Below, one piece after another: positions 7,848 through 16,145 of a stretch of 38,971 nucleotides of DNA. The notes under the pieces were generated by a model. The model was not told the DNA's origin. It made no database searches and worked only from the letters and a program-made list of their open reading frames with translations. Source of the DNA: Acidobacteriota bacterium (GTDB lineage Bacteria > Acidobacteriota > Terriglobia > Acidiferrales > UBA7541); the NCBI GenBank assembly GCA_003224145.1, contig QHYN01000220.1:1-38971 (forward strand), in the 5' to 3' direction. How positions within the stretch are numbered: the stretch's first letter is position 1; each line of letters starts with the position of its first letter. The translations under genes and the position numbers were made by a program.

Positions 7848-10800
7848 ATGAGGGTTCTGAAGAAAGCATTCCAGGTGGTTCTGACGTGCGGATTTGCCGC
7901 ATCTCTCAGTGGGGCACCTGTCCCGCCACAACAGCAGAGCCCTTCCGGGCGGCCCGCTGCGGACATCGTCTCGGACAATCTCGAGCGCGTGGCGGGCACG
8001 GCGGAGCAGATTCTAGAAGTCCTGAACAAGGACTCCGGGCTAATGGTGGAATTCAAGAGACTGCTTGCAGAGGATGCTGGGAATGGCGGACAGATCCTGG
8101 AGGAATCGGATCTGAGCGATGGGGCGATCAACGAGCGGCTGCGGCAGGATCTGCGGACACGGGTTCTCGCCACGCAACTGCTTCGGCGTTACGGCTATCT
8201 CGTGCCTAAGATCAATCCCGATTCGGAGCTGGCCACGGAGCACAACTTGGCGATGCGTGAGCGGGCAGTGGAGGCGGACCGCGCGGCTGACCGTGGCAAC
8301 GTTCCGCCACAAACCGTGATCAACGTTGGCCAGGGGACGCCGTCTCCAGGGCAAGTACCGTCTCAGGCGCGCCCTGTCCGGCCGCCGCTCAATGCTGTGG
8401 ATGGAGTGCTGGACAAGACGCGCCCCGATGTGCTGACGGCCCCAAAGGAAGCTGGCATGGAGCTGACCCAGGCTTCGGTGCGTCAAGCAAGCACAGCAAC
8501 AGCCACAACCCCTGAGGACGTTTCAGCCGTAGCTTCGACGGATGCGTTTCTCCCGCCCGTCGATTTGCCGTCTGCACCGGCATCACGGCCGTCACGCAGT
8601 GGCGCGAGAATGCCTGTTGCGGATTTTGAGCCGGTACGCCTGGAGCGGCGACCGAATCCGTATGCGGATGTGCCTTCGCTCTACGATCTATATGTACAGG
8701 CCAATTCACCGAATCGAAAAATGGAACGGTTCGGCTTGGAGGTCTTCCGCAACGGCACAGCAGATCCGGACATCTTGCCGATGGACCTTCCCGTGGGGCC
8801 GGACTACGTCGTGGGGCCGGGAGACAGCCTTTCGGTCAACTTATGGGGTGGCGTGTCGCAGCGGCTGCTCCGCACTGTGGACCGCGAGGGTCGCCTGGTT
8901 TTGCCCGAGGTGGGCCCGGTTCTGGTTGCGGGACGCACGCTCGGAGATGTGCAGCAAGAAGTCCAGAGCGTGCTACGCACGCAATTTCGCGATGTTTCCG
9001 CGGATGTGTCGCTGCTGCGGCTGCGCACGGTGCGCGTGTACGTTGTGGGCGACGTGGCCGAACCCGGCGCATACGACGTGAGTTCGCTCTCCACTCCTTT
9101 GAATGCCTTGTTTGCCGCTGGCGGCGTGAAACCGCAAGGCTCGCTGCGGCGCATCCAGCATTACCGCGGCAAGCAACTGGTTGAGGAAGTGGATGCCTAC
9201 GATCTGCTCTTGCACGGCATTCGCAGCGACCTGAAGCGGCTGGAAAATGGAGATTCCCTTCTCGTGCCTCCGCTTGGGCCAGTCGTCACAGTGGACGGCA
9301 TGGTACGGCGAGCGGCGTGGTACGAACTGCGGGACGAGAAAGATCTCGAAGATGCCCTGGATCTGGCGGGCGGGATTCTTCCTGCCGCGGCGCTGCGGCA
9401 CATCGAAGTGCAACGGCTGGTGGCCCATGAAAAGCGCACGATGCTCAGCCTGGAGATTGGAGAAACCAGCGATCCGGAAGCTCTGCGCAGCGAGCTGCGG
9501 AAGTTCGCGATCCAAGACGGCGATGAGATTCACATTTTCCCCATCGCGCCTTACAACGAACGCGCCGTTTACCTGCAGGGCCATGTGCTGCGGCCGGGGC
9601 GCTATTCCTATCACGAAGGGATAAAACTGACCGACGTCATTTCCTCATACAAAGACTTGTTGCCGGAACCCGCGGGGCGCTATGCCGAGATTATTCGCAT
9701 CACTGCGCCGGATTACCGTCCGGTAGTTCATGGATTCGACCTTGCGGCGGCGCTGGAGCATCCTGAGAACGCGCCGAAGCTCGAGCCGCTCGATACCGTG
9801 CGGATCTTCGGCCGTTACGATTTCGAGCCCGCGCCCGAAGTGCTGGTCACTGGTGAAGTGGGCGCGCCGGGCCGCTACCGGACCAGCGGCCAGCAGCATT
9901 TCCGCGACGCCATCTACCAAGCTGGCGGAGTCACGCCGGAAGCATGGCTCGACACGGCGCAACTCTTCCGTGCCATGCCCGACGGTTCGGCGAAGGTTTT
10001 CAATGTCTCCTTGCGCGATGCGCTGGCCGGGGACGCACTGAATAACATCCTGATCGAGCCGCGCGACCGCATCCTGGTACATCGCCAGCCGCAGAAAGTA
10101 AGCCCTCCCAGTGTCTATGTGCGGGGTGATGTGGCGCGGCCAGGACGCTACCCGCTTATGGCGAACATGCGCGTTTCGGATCTGGTGCGCTCGGCTGGCG
10201 GACTCTTGCGCAGCGCGAATGCCGAGGGTGGGGATCTGACGCACTACACGGTGAGCGGGACTGCATCGGCCGGTGCGCAGACAGCGGGAGAACAGAAAGT
10301 GAATCTCACAGCAGCACTCCAAGGCGAGACAGGGGAGGATCCCCCGCTGAGCGATGGCGACGTGTTGACCGTGCCCCAGCAGGGAAGGTGGAAAGATATC
10401 GGCGCGTCAGTGACGATCGCCGGCGAAATCGGTAAGCCGGGTGTGTACGGCATCCGGCCGGGCGAACGCTTGAGTTCGCTGCTGAAGCGTGCCGGCGGGT
10501 TCTTGCGGACCGCATATCCGCGCGCAGCCGTGTTCGAACGAAACGAAGTTCGTGAACTTCAGCAAAAGAGCCGTCAGGACCTGATCCAACGGCTCGAGCA
10601 GGAATCCGCCGTCGTGAAGACTTCGGTATCCACGACCGGAACGGAAGAAGTTGCGTTGCAACAGGCTGCCATGCAGCAGCGCCAGCGCGCGTTGGATGCA
10701 CTGCGCAAGGCTCCCATATCGGGGCGGCTGGTCATCCATCTTCGCTCGGACCGCAAAGACTTTGCGGGCTCCCCGGACGATTTCGAGCTTCGCGCCGGCG

Positions 10801-11159
10801 ACTCCCTCACGATTCCCAAGCAGCCGGGATCCGTGTTGGTTATCGGGCAGCTGTACAACGCCAATGCCCTCACCTATACACCGGGAAAAAACGCCGGGTG
10901 GTATCTCTCCCGCGCGGGAGGCCCCACGCAACTTGCAGACAAAAAGGGGGTCTTCATTATTCGCTCCGACGGCTCGGTCACCGGGGGAAGGCAGGGCAGT
11001 TTTTGGTCCGGAGGTGTGCTCTCGTCGACGCTGGGGCCGGGCGACATGATTGTAGTGCCGGAAAAGCCGGTGCTAGGGGGCGGCACGTTGAAAAATGTTC
11101 TTTCGGTCGCGCAAATCGCATCGTCTGCGGCATTGGTAGCGGCTGTGGCCATTCCCTGA
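7848..11159 (+). CDS. Very large SLBB-domain polysaccharide export protein (Wza-like)
   Basis: 1103 residues, about three times the length of Wza, which forms the outer-membrane channel for capsule or exopolysaccharide. A signal peptide is visible (MRVLKKAFQVVLTCGFAASL), without a clean lipobox. Residues about 30-315 form a low-complexity, Pro/Ala-rich N-terminal region. The Poly_export domain starts near 316 (YVVGPGDSLSVNLWGG). Then come about seven SLBB-like units, each with a (V)xGxVxxPGxY core: starts near 397, 479 (degenerate), 573, 664, 756, 854 and 995 (degenerate). A Gln/Glu-rich coiled stretch lies at about 890-940. The last 20 residues are hydrophobic (VLSVAQIASSAALVAAVAIP) and may form the Wza-like membrane-crossing helix. 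It heads the export part of the locus and should partner the GumC-like protein downstream. Confidence 0.92.
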   Translation: MRVLKKAFQVVLTCGFAASLSGAPVPPQQQSPSGRPAADIVSDNLERVAGTAEQILEVLNKDSGLMVEFKRLLAEDAGNGGQILEESDLSDGAINERLRQDLRTRVLATQLLRRYGYLVPKINPDSELATEHNLAMRERAVEADRAADRGNVPPQTVINVGQGTPSPGQVPSQARPVRPPLNAVDGVLDKTRPDVLTAPKEAGMELTQASVRQASTATATTPEDVSAVASTDAFLPPVDLPSAPASRPSRSGARMPVADFEPVRLERRPNPYADVPSLYDLYVQANSPNRKMERFGLEVFRNGTADPDILPMDLPVGPDYVVGPGDSLSVNLWGGVSQRLLRTVDREGRLVLPEVGPVLVAGRTLGDVQQEVQSVLRTQFRDVSADVSLLRLRTVRVYVVGDVAEPGAYDVSSLSTPLNALFAAGGVKPQGSLRRIQHYRGKQLVEEVDAYDLLLHGIRSDLKRLENGDSLLVPPLGPVVTVDGMVRRAAWYELRDEKDLEDALDLAGGILPAAALRHIEVQRLVAHEKRTMLSLEIGETSDPEALRSELRKFAIQDGDEIHIFPIAPYNERAVYLQGHVLRPGRYSYHEGIKLTDVISSYKDLLPEPAGRYAEIIRITAPDYRPVVHGFDLAAALEHPENAPKLEPLDTVRIFGRYDFEPAPEVLVTGEVGAPGRYRTSGQQHFRDAIYQAGGVTPEAWLDTAQLFRAMPDGSAKVFNVSLRDALAGDALNNILIEPRDRILVHRQPQKVSPPSVYVRGDVARPGRYPLMANMRVSDLVRSAGGLLRSANAEGGDLTHYTVSGTASAGAQTAGEQKVNLTAALQGETGEDPPLSDGDVLTVPQQGRWKDIGASVTIAGEIGKPGVYGIRPGERLSSLLKRAGGFLRTAYPRAAVFERNEVRELQQKSRQDLIQRLEQESAVVKTSVSTTGTEEVALQQAAMQQRQRALDALRKAPISGRLVIHLRSDRKDFAGSPDDFELRAGDSLTIPKQPGSVLVIGQLYNANALTYTPGKNAGWYLSRAGGPTQLADKKGVFIIRSDGSVTGGRQGSFWSGGVLSSTLGPGDMIVVPEKPVLGGGTLKNVLSVAQIASSAALVAAVAIP

Positions 11160-11165
11160 GGACAC

Positions 11166-11231
11166 ATGAGGACGACGCCTCTGATGACAATTCTCGGAAC
11201 AGCGCTACTGGTTCAGTGTTGGCAAGGTTAG
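11166..11231 (+). CDS. Possible 21-residue peptide with lipobox-like end
   Basis: ATG at 11166 to TAG at 11229-11231 encodes MRTTPLMTILGTALLVQCWQG: a short charged start, a hydrophobic core, and LVQC, which loosely resembles a lipobox. GAGGA lies three bases upstream, which is close for a ribosome-binding site. It sits between the exporter and chain-length genes, where small lipoproteins sometimes occur, but its length makes a decayed remnant or chance frame more likely. Confidence 0.15.
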   Translation: MRTTPLMTILGTALLVQCWQG

Positions 11232-11315
11232 TGTGTCGTACGCGAAATCGCAAAGATTTTTCAGTTCCACAACTTTTCTTGACGCACGAAGCGCGACAGG
11301 TGGAGGGAATCAAAA

Positions 11316-12725
11316 TTGAGTTCGACGGGAAAAGCGCCGGCGTGGGAACGACCGCCGGAGGTGCGTGAGCACGACATTCCGGAGCCATCGCTTCCATTAG
11401 AGCAGGTGGAAATCAAGGCAAGTCTCTTACCTTATCTCCGGCTGCTTTGGGAAAACCGCAGATTCATGCTGCGCGCTGGAGTTTATTCGTTCCTCGCAAG
11501 CATGCTCATCGCGATGCTGATTCCCGTGCGCTACCAATCTGTGACGAGGTTGATGCCACCCGATGGCCAGTCCGGATCGTTGGGAATGCTTGCCGCAATG
11601 ACAGGACGTGCAGGCGTGGGAGGACTGGGGAGTGTTGCCGGCGACGTGTTGGGCGTGAAAAGCCCCGGCGCGCTCTTTGTGGGCATCCTCCAGAGCCAGA
11701 CGGTACAGGACCGGCTGATCGAGCAATTCAATCTGAAGAAGCTTTACGGAGATTCCAAGATCGAGGACGCAAGAAAAGACCTGGCCGAGCACACCGATGT
11801 CGCGGAGGATCGCAAGAGCGGGATCATCACCATCGACGTGACGGACCACGACGCGAAGCGCGCGGCGGCGATGACGCAATCGTACGTGAACGAACTGGAC
11901 CGCCTCGTGGCCCAGGTCAGCACTTCTTCGGCGCGGCGCGAGCGGATTTTCTTAGAGGGGCGTCTGAAAGCGGTCAAAAGCGAGCTAGACAGCTCGGCGA
12001 AGAACTTCAGTGACTTCGCCAGCAGAAACACCGCGATTGATATTCCCGAACAAGGCAAGGCGATGGTGGAAGCTGCGGCCAGGTTGCAGGGCCAACTGAT
12101 CGCGGCACAATCCGAGCTTGAAGGATTGAAACAAATATTCACCGACAATAATGTGCGCGTGCGCGCAACGGATGCGCAAGTGCGCGAGCTAAGGAAAAAG
12201 CTGAGCGAGATCGGCAGCGCCGGAACGGATGGAGGCGCGAAGAGCGACAACTCGTTATATCCGTCGATTCGCAAGCTCCCCATTCTCGGAGTCACCTATG
12301 CGGACTTATACCGGCAAACGAAGATTGAGGAGACCGTGTACGGTTTGCTGACGCAGCAATATGAGCTGGCTAAAGTCGAAGAAGCAAAAGAAATCCCCAG
12401 TGTGAAAGTCCTGGATGCGGCAATCGTCCCGACGAAGAAGTCATTTCCTCCGCGCGGGGCGATCACCCTCTTGGGAACTCTGCTTGGGGTCTCGACAGCG
12501 ATGACGTGGGTCGTTGGCAAGGCGCGATGGGATGCGATAGAGGCGGGCGATCCGCGAAAGGAATTTGCCACGGAAGTGTTCACAACGGTGCGGGCAAGTC
12601 TGCCAAAGTTCTCGCGGAACGGCGCAGGCGCGGAATCGAACGGACACCGGCAGGGGAGCTTGTGGAAGAAGTCGGAAGCCAGGCCGGAAGGCAAAGAGCA
12701 CGAGGAAGAGAAGCATGGCGCCTAG
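11316..12725 (+). CDS. GumC/Wzz-type polysaccharide copolymerase without kinase domain
   Basis: 469 residues from a TTG start at 11316, with GGAGG about ten bases upstream; no ATG fits better. Typical PCP layout: cytoplasmic N-tail, membrane helix 1 (about 52-70, VYSFLASMLIAMLIP), a large periplasmic region with long coiled coils (about 200-290), the Pro-rich PTKKSFPPRG segment, and helix 2 (about 381-401). The tail after helix 2 is charged and lacks Walker motifs, so there is no fused BY-kinase, nor is one encoded elsewhere in the window. The protein would set chain length and link the inner-membrane polymerase to the SLBB exporter. It is followed by a 7-bp hairpin overlapping its stop. Confidence 0.9.
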   Translation: MSSTGKAPAWERPPEVREHDIPEPSLPLEQVEIKASLLPYLRLLWENRRFMLRAGVYSFLASMLIAMLIPVRYQSVTRLMPPDGQSGSLGMLAAMTGRAGVGGLGSVAGDVLGVKSPGALFVGILQSQTVQDRLIEQFNLKKLYGDSKIEDARKDLAEHTDVAEDRKSGIITIDVTDHDAKRAAAMTQSYVNELDRLVAQVSTSSARRERIFLEGRLKAVKSELDSSAKNFSDFASRNTAIDIPEQGKAMVEAAARLQGQLIAAQSELEGLKQIFTDNNVRVRATDAQVRELRKKLSEIGSAGTDGGAKSDNSLYPSIRKLPILGVTYADLYRQTKIEETVYGLLTQQYELAKVEEAKEIPSVKVLDAAIVPTKKSFPPRGAITLLGTLLGVSTAMTWVVGKARWDAIEAGDPRKEFATEVFTTVRASLPKFSRNGAGAESNGHRQGSLWKKSEARPEGKEHEEEKHGA

Positions 12726-12739
12726 TAGCTAGCTAGGCG
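12719..12739 (+). terminator. Hairpin across the stop codon of the GumC-like gene
   Basis: CGCCTAG (12719-12725) and CTAGGCG (12733-12739) form a perfect 7-bp inverted repeat with a 7-base loop. The stop codon is in the left arm. The sequence after it is AT-rich (TCTGTAATTAATTGT) but not a real T-tract, so this is a pause or weak terminator candidate rather than a classical one. Confidence 0.3.
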
Positions 12740-12769
12740 TCTGTAATTAATTGTAGATACATGGGTTAG

Positions 12770-12827
12770 GTCACAAATCACCCTGTGAGTGACGGGGCGA
12801 AGCCGTGTACCGCCAAATTCCACCGGC
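12770..12827 (+). promoter_or_regulatory. Structured leader before the NusG-like antiterminator gene
   Basis: Two hairpins can be drawn. The first pairs GTCAC (12770-12774) with GTGAC (12789-12793) and TCAC (12778-12781) with GTGA (12785-12788), with loop CCT and an AAA bulge. The second pairs GCCG-TG (12802-12807) with CA-C-CGGC (12821-12827), with one bulged C and a 13-base loop. No known riboswitch family is recognised. Its place, just after a hairpin and before an antiterminator gene, suggests a transcription-control element. Confidence 0.4.
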
Positions 12828-12860
12828 AGGGGGCCTGATGAATATAGGGAGCGCAGAACA

Positions 12861-13430
12861 GTGAGCGCAATTTCGCCGATTGTGGGCCTCGACGGACATG
12901 GAATGGGAGGCGTGGCGCTGCTGCCTGAAGCATACCTGGAGCAGCGGTGGTACGCGGCGTACACCAGCGCAAACCACGAGAAAAGGGTGGCGAAACAACT
13001 GAGCGTGCGAGACGTGGAGCATTTTCTGCCGCTGTATGAGTCGGTGCGGCGATGGAAGGACCGGCGCGTGCGGCTGCAAATGCCTTTGTTCCCCGGATAC
13101 GTTTTTGTGCGATTGGCCCTGCGTGACCGGTTGAAAGTTCTCCAGGTTCCGAGTGTGGTTCGGCTCGTGGGTTACGGCGACGCGCCAGCGGCACTCGACG
13201 AAGAAGAAGTCGAAGGCCTGCGCTGGGCGCTCGCCGAGGGAATGCGCGCGGAACCCCATCCGTATTTGCGGGTAGGCTGCGGCGTGCGGATCACGGACGG
13301 GCCACTCGCTGGCCATGAAGGCATCCTCGTGCGGCGGAAAGGCAACCAGCGCGTTGTCCTGTCCGTGGACCTGATCCAGCGGTCGATTCACGTGCAGATC
13401 GACTCGTCCTGCCTCGAGCCACTCGTGTAG
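12861..13430 (+). CDS. NusG-like specialised antiterminator (RfaH/UpxY type)
   Basis: 189 residues from the GTG at 12861, with AGGGA ten bases upstream; a longer GTG-initiated frame from 12789 would run through the structured leader. The NGN domain begins at RWYAAYTSANHEKRVAKQL (about residues 29-47) and includes MPLFPGYVFVRL. The KOW domain (about 138-160, VGCGVRITDGPLAGHEGILV) follows. This is the arrangement of NusG paralogs that keep RNA polymerase processive over long polysaccharide operons. It is embedded in the locus after the export genes and before the sugar genes, so it probably acts on the ~18 kb of downstream genes. It is not the housekeeping NusG, which lies beside secE and rplK. 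Confidence 0.9.
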   Translation: MSAISPIVGLDGHGMGGVALLPEAYLEQRWYAAYTSANHEKRVAKQLSVRDVEHFLPLYESVRRWKDRRVRLQMPLFPGYVFVRLALRDRLKVLQVPSVVRLVGYGDAPAALDEEEVEGLRWALAEGMRAEPHPYLRVGCGVRITDGPLAGHEGILVRRKGNQRVVLSVDLIQRSIHVQIDSSCLEPLV

Positions 13431-13502
13431 GTCCGGCCGGGACTAGGCTTTTTACCTTTTCCATTTTCTGACCGCATTGACAGCGAAGAAAGGAGTAGCA
13501 CT

Positions 13503-14576
13503 ATGAACTGGAGACATTCCCGTGTCTTAGTCACCGGAGGAGCGTCGTTCATCGGATCGGCGCTGGTGGACGCCTTGGTGGAGCGCGGCGCGCAGGTGCG
13601 CGTCGTGGACAATCTGAGCAGCGGCAAAACGGAAAGCCTCGCGGAAGCGCTGAAGCACGGAGCTGTCGAGTTCCATGAGGCGGACCTCTTTGGCGACGGC
13701 GTGGCACGAAGCGCCGTGGGTGGGATGGACGTGGTGTTTCATCTCGCGGCGGATCACGGCGGGCGTGGCTACGTGGACCTGCACCAGGCCGCCTGCGCGG
13801 CAAATTTTGCGCTCGACGGACTGGTGTTTCGCGCCTGTGTGCAAGAAAACATCGGAAAGATCGTGTTCGCCTCTTCCGGGTGCGTGTATCCGAACTACAT
13901 CCAGACAGACCCGAACGAAATTCTCTACCTCACCGAGGACAAGGCGGGTCCGCCTTATGACGCGGACAACCTCTACGGCTGGGCAAAGTTGATGGCAGAA
14001 ATGACCCTGCAGGCCTACCACCGGGATTACGGGGTCAAGACAGCATCCTGCCGCTACTTCACGGTATACGGTCCACGCGGACACGAAAACCACGCAGTGA
14101 TTGCGATGATTGCGCGGGCCTTTGTAAGACAGAGCCCCTACGTGGTCTGGGGCAACGGAGAGCAGATTCGCAACTGGACGCACGTAGACGATATCGTTTC
14201 GGGAACGATCCGCGCGGCGGAGGTGATCGAGGACGGTACGGCTGTGAATCTCGGGACGATGGAGCGCACGCGGGTGATCGATGCAGCGGTCGAAGTGCTC
14301 CGCTATACGGGTCACCGCGCATCGATCGAGCTGCATCCGGAAATGCCCACCGGACCGATGAACCGCGTCGCGGACAACTCACTGGCTAAGCGGCTGCTGG
14401 GCTGGGAACCGAAAGTGAGATTTATAGATGGGTTGCGCGCGACGATCGAGTGGTACTTCGCGACAAAGAATCGCACGAAGGTGGCCGCGGCGCTCGATTC
14501 GCTGCTGACAGAACGGAAAACGCCCGCAAGAGAAAGCAGAGCGAGCGGCGCGGCTTTGGCGGCTCCGGCCGACTAA
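13503..14576 (+). CDS. NAD-dependent SDR epimerase, GDP-mannose 3,5-epimerase-like
   Basis: 357 residues; GGAG ribosome-binding site about eight bases before the ATG. Rossmann motif TGGASFIGS (11-19) and the catalytic pair Tyr158/Lys162 (LYGWAK). Two segments point to the GDP-mannose 3,5-epimerase branch rather than plain GalE: LAADHGGRGYVDLHQAA, aligned with LAADMGGMGFIQ of the plant enzyme, and FASSGCVYP with Cys127, where GME has its catalytic Cys in ASSACIYP. The second GME acid/base (a Lys) seems not to be kept; the region reads GHENHAV. It would invert one or more stereocentres of a nucleotide sugar, perhaps the GDP-manno-heptose expected from the downstream heptose genes. UDP-sugar 4-epimerase activity is the alternative. 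Confidence 0.8.
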   Translation: MNWRHSRVLVTGGASFIGSALVDALVERGAQVRVVDNLSSGKTESLAEALKHGAVEFHEADLFGDGVARSAVGGMDVVFHLAADHGGRGYVDLHQAACAANFALDGLVFRACVQENIGKIVFASSGCVYPNYIQTDPNEILYLTEDKAGPPYDADNLYGWAKLMAEMTLQAYHRDYGVKTASCRYFTVYGPRGHENHAVIAMIARAFVRQSPYVVWGNGEQIRNWTHVDDIVSGTIRAAEVIEDGTAVNLGTMERTRVIDAAVEVLRYTGHRASIELHPEMPTGPMNRVADNSLAKRLLGWEPKVRFIDGLRATIEWYFATKNRTKVAAALDSLLTERKTPARESRASGAALAAPAD

Positions 14577-14608
14577 GGCCTTATGCGACGGAGATTTCAG
14601 AACTGACA

Positions 14609-16141
14609 ATGAACGCCACAGGCACTCAGCGCTCTCTTGCGCGGTCAGAGCTCGATTGGGCTCCGCCGGAGGAACTCACGGCGGACGCACCGACGGGGGC
14701 GGAAGCGCTGTCGTATGAAGTGGCGGGCAGCAAGCTGCGGCCCCGCGGCCTTCCAGTGCGCGTGGCCTACGGAGTGATCGATGCGGCGACGGTGTGTTTC
14801 ATCGGTGCGCTGGCGTATTGGGTACGCTTCGGAGTCGGGCACCCCTTCGGCCCGCGCGGCAGCTTGTTTGGGCAAGTGAAAGCTCACCCGTACATCGGTT
14901 TTTTTCTGGTTTACGCGGCACTGGTCGTTCTGGGCTGCGCGAGCCAGGACCTTTACCGCACATTGCGCGAGAGACGATTCCTGGACGAAAGCTGGATGGT
15001 AGCCAAGGCGGTAAGTCTGGCCACCGGGCTGTTGGTGCTGTTTATTTTCACTTCCGGGACCAAGGAGGTCTCGCGGTTGGTGGTGGTGTCAGCGGGCGTG
15101 ATGAACGTGGCGAGTCTGTCGGGGTGGCGCTATTTCAAGAGGCGGATGGTTGTGCGGCGAACAATGGAGGGCGTCGGGGTGCGCCGTGCACTGATCGTGG
15201 GCGCCGGAAGAACCGGGCGCGCACTGGCGCGGTGGTTCGAAGAAAACCGCCAGCTCGGTTACGCGGTGTGCGGTTTTCTTGACGCGCGGTTATCCGCAGA
15301 CCAGCAGATTCTCGGCACATTCAACGATTTGCGCCGCGTCGCGCTGGCGCACTTCGCAGATGAGCTGTTCATCACCGTGCCGTCAGAGCGCGAACTGGTG
15401 AAGAAACTGGTAGGGGAGGCGCGGCGTTTGCGCCTGGGATTAAAAGTGATTCCCGAACTCTACGACGGGCTGGGCTGGCGCACTTCGGTGCACATGATGG
15501 GCGGCTTTCCGGTGATGGAGCTGCACGGCGAACCGATCCCCAGGATGGGGCTGGCAGTGAAGCGCATGCTCGATGTGGTCATCGCCGGAGCCGGATTGTT
15601 CGTCACTGCGCCGCTGCTGGCGGTCCTAGCGCTTCTGATCCGGATCAATTCCCCGGGGCCGGCGATCTACGCGGCGCAGCGCGTGGGGCGAAAGGGCAAC
15701 AAATTCCGCTGCTTCAAACTGCGCACGATGATCGCAGACGCCGACGCGCAAAAGGGGCCGCTGCGGGAAACGAACGAACGCGACGGGCCGTTTTTCAAGA
15801 TGGAGGACGATCCGCGGGTAACGCGCTGCGGACGATGGCTGCGCAAGCTCAGCCTAGATGAACTGCCGCAGTTGTGGAACGTCCTGCGAGGCGAAATGAG
15901 CCTGGTGGGACCGCGGCCGCATCCGCTGGACGATTACGAGCGGTACACGGTCGAGAACCTGCGGCGGCTGGACGTCAAGCCGGGGATTACCGGGTTGTGG
16001 CAGGTGACGGCGCGGCGCGACCCATCCTTCGAAACAAGCATGGCGCTGGATCTGGAATACATCGAGAACTGGAGCCTGTGGCTGGACCTGAGAATCCTGC
16101 TGAAGACGCTGCCGGAAGTGCTCCGGGCATCGGGGAGGTGA
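14609..16141 (+). CDS. Polyprenyl glycosylphosphotransferase (priming enzyme, WcaJ/WbaP type)
   Basis: 510 residues from the ATG at 14609; an earlier in-frame ATG overlaps the epimerase gene. The N-terminal part has four membrane helices (about 55-160), then a Rossmann-like CoA_binding_3 domain (ALIVGAGRTGRALARWFEEN, about 193-212). The catalytic bacterial sugar-transferase domain begins at about 318 (KRMLDVVIAGAGLF). It holds SPGPAIYAAQRVGRKG, FKLRTM, LSLDELPQLWNVLRGEMSLV, GPRPHPLDDYERY and VKPGITGLWQV. It transfers a sugar 1-phosphate from a nucleotide sugar to undecaprenyl phosphate at the inner membrane, starting repeat-unit synthesis. Its stop is four bases from the next gene's GTG start. 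Confidence 0.94.
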   Translation: MNATGTQRSLARSELDWAPPEELTADAPTGAEALSYEVAGSKLRPRGLPVRVAYGVIDAATVCFIGALAYWVRFGVGHPFGPRGSLFGQVKAHPYIGFFLVYAALVVLGCASQDLYRTLRERRFLDESWMVAKAVSLATGLLVLFIFTSGTKEVSRLVVVSAGVMNVASLSGWRYFKRRMVVRRTMEGVGVRRALIVGAGRTGRALARWFEENRQLGYAVCGFLDARLSADQQILGTFNDLRRVALAHFADELFITVPSERELVKKLVGEARRLRLGLKVIPELYDGLGWRTSVHMMGGFPVMELHGEPIPRMGLAVKRMLDVVIAGAGLFVTAPLLAVLALLIRINSPGPAIYAAQRVGRKGNKFRCFKLRTMIADADAQKGPLRETNERDGPFFKMEDDPRVTRCGRWLRKLSLDELPQLWNVLRGEMSLVGPRPHPLDDYERYTVENLRRLDVKPGITGLWQVTARRDPSFETSMALDLEYIENWSLWLDLRILLKTLPEVLRASGR

Positions 16142-16145
16142 GTCT

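Noticed and set aside
12785-12860. TPP- or cobalamin-like segment (CCTGATGAATATAGGGAGCGC region)
   Set aside because: The essential CTGAGA core of TPP and the B12-box are both missing; the resemblance is limited to a few bases.
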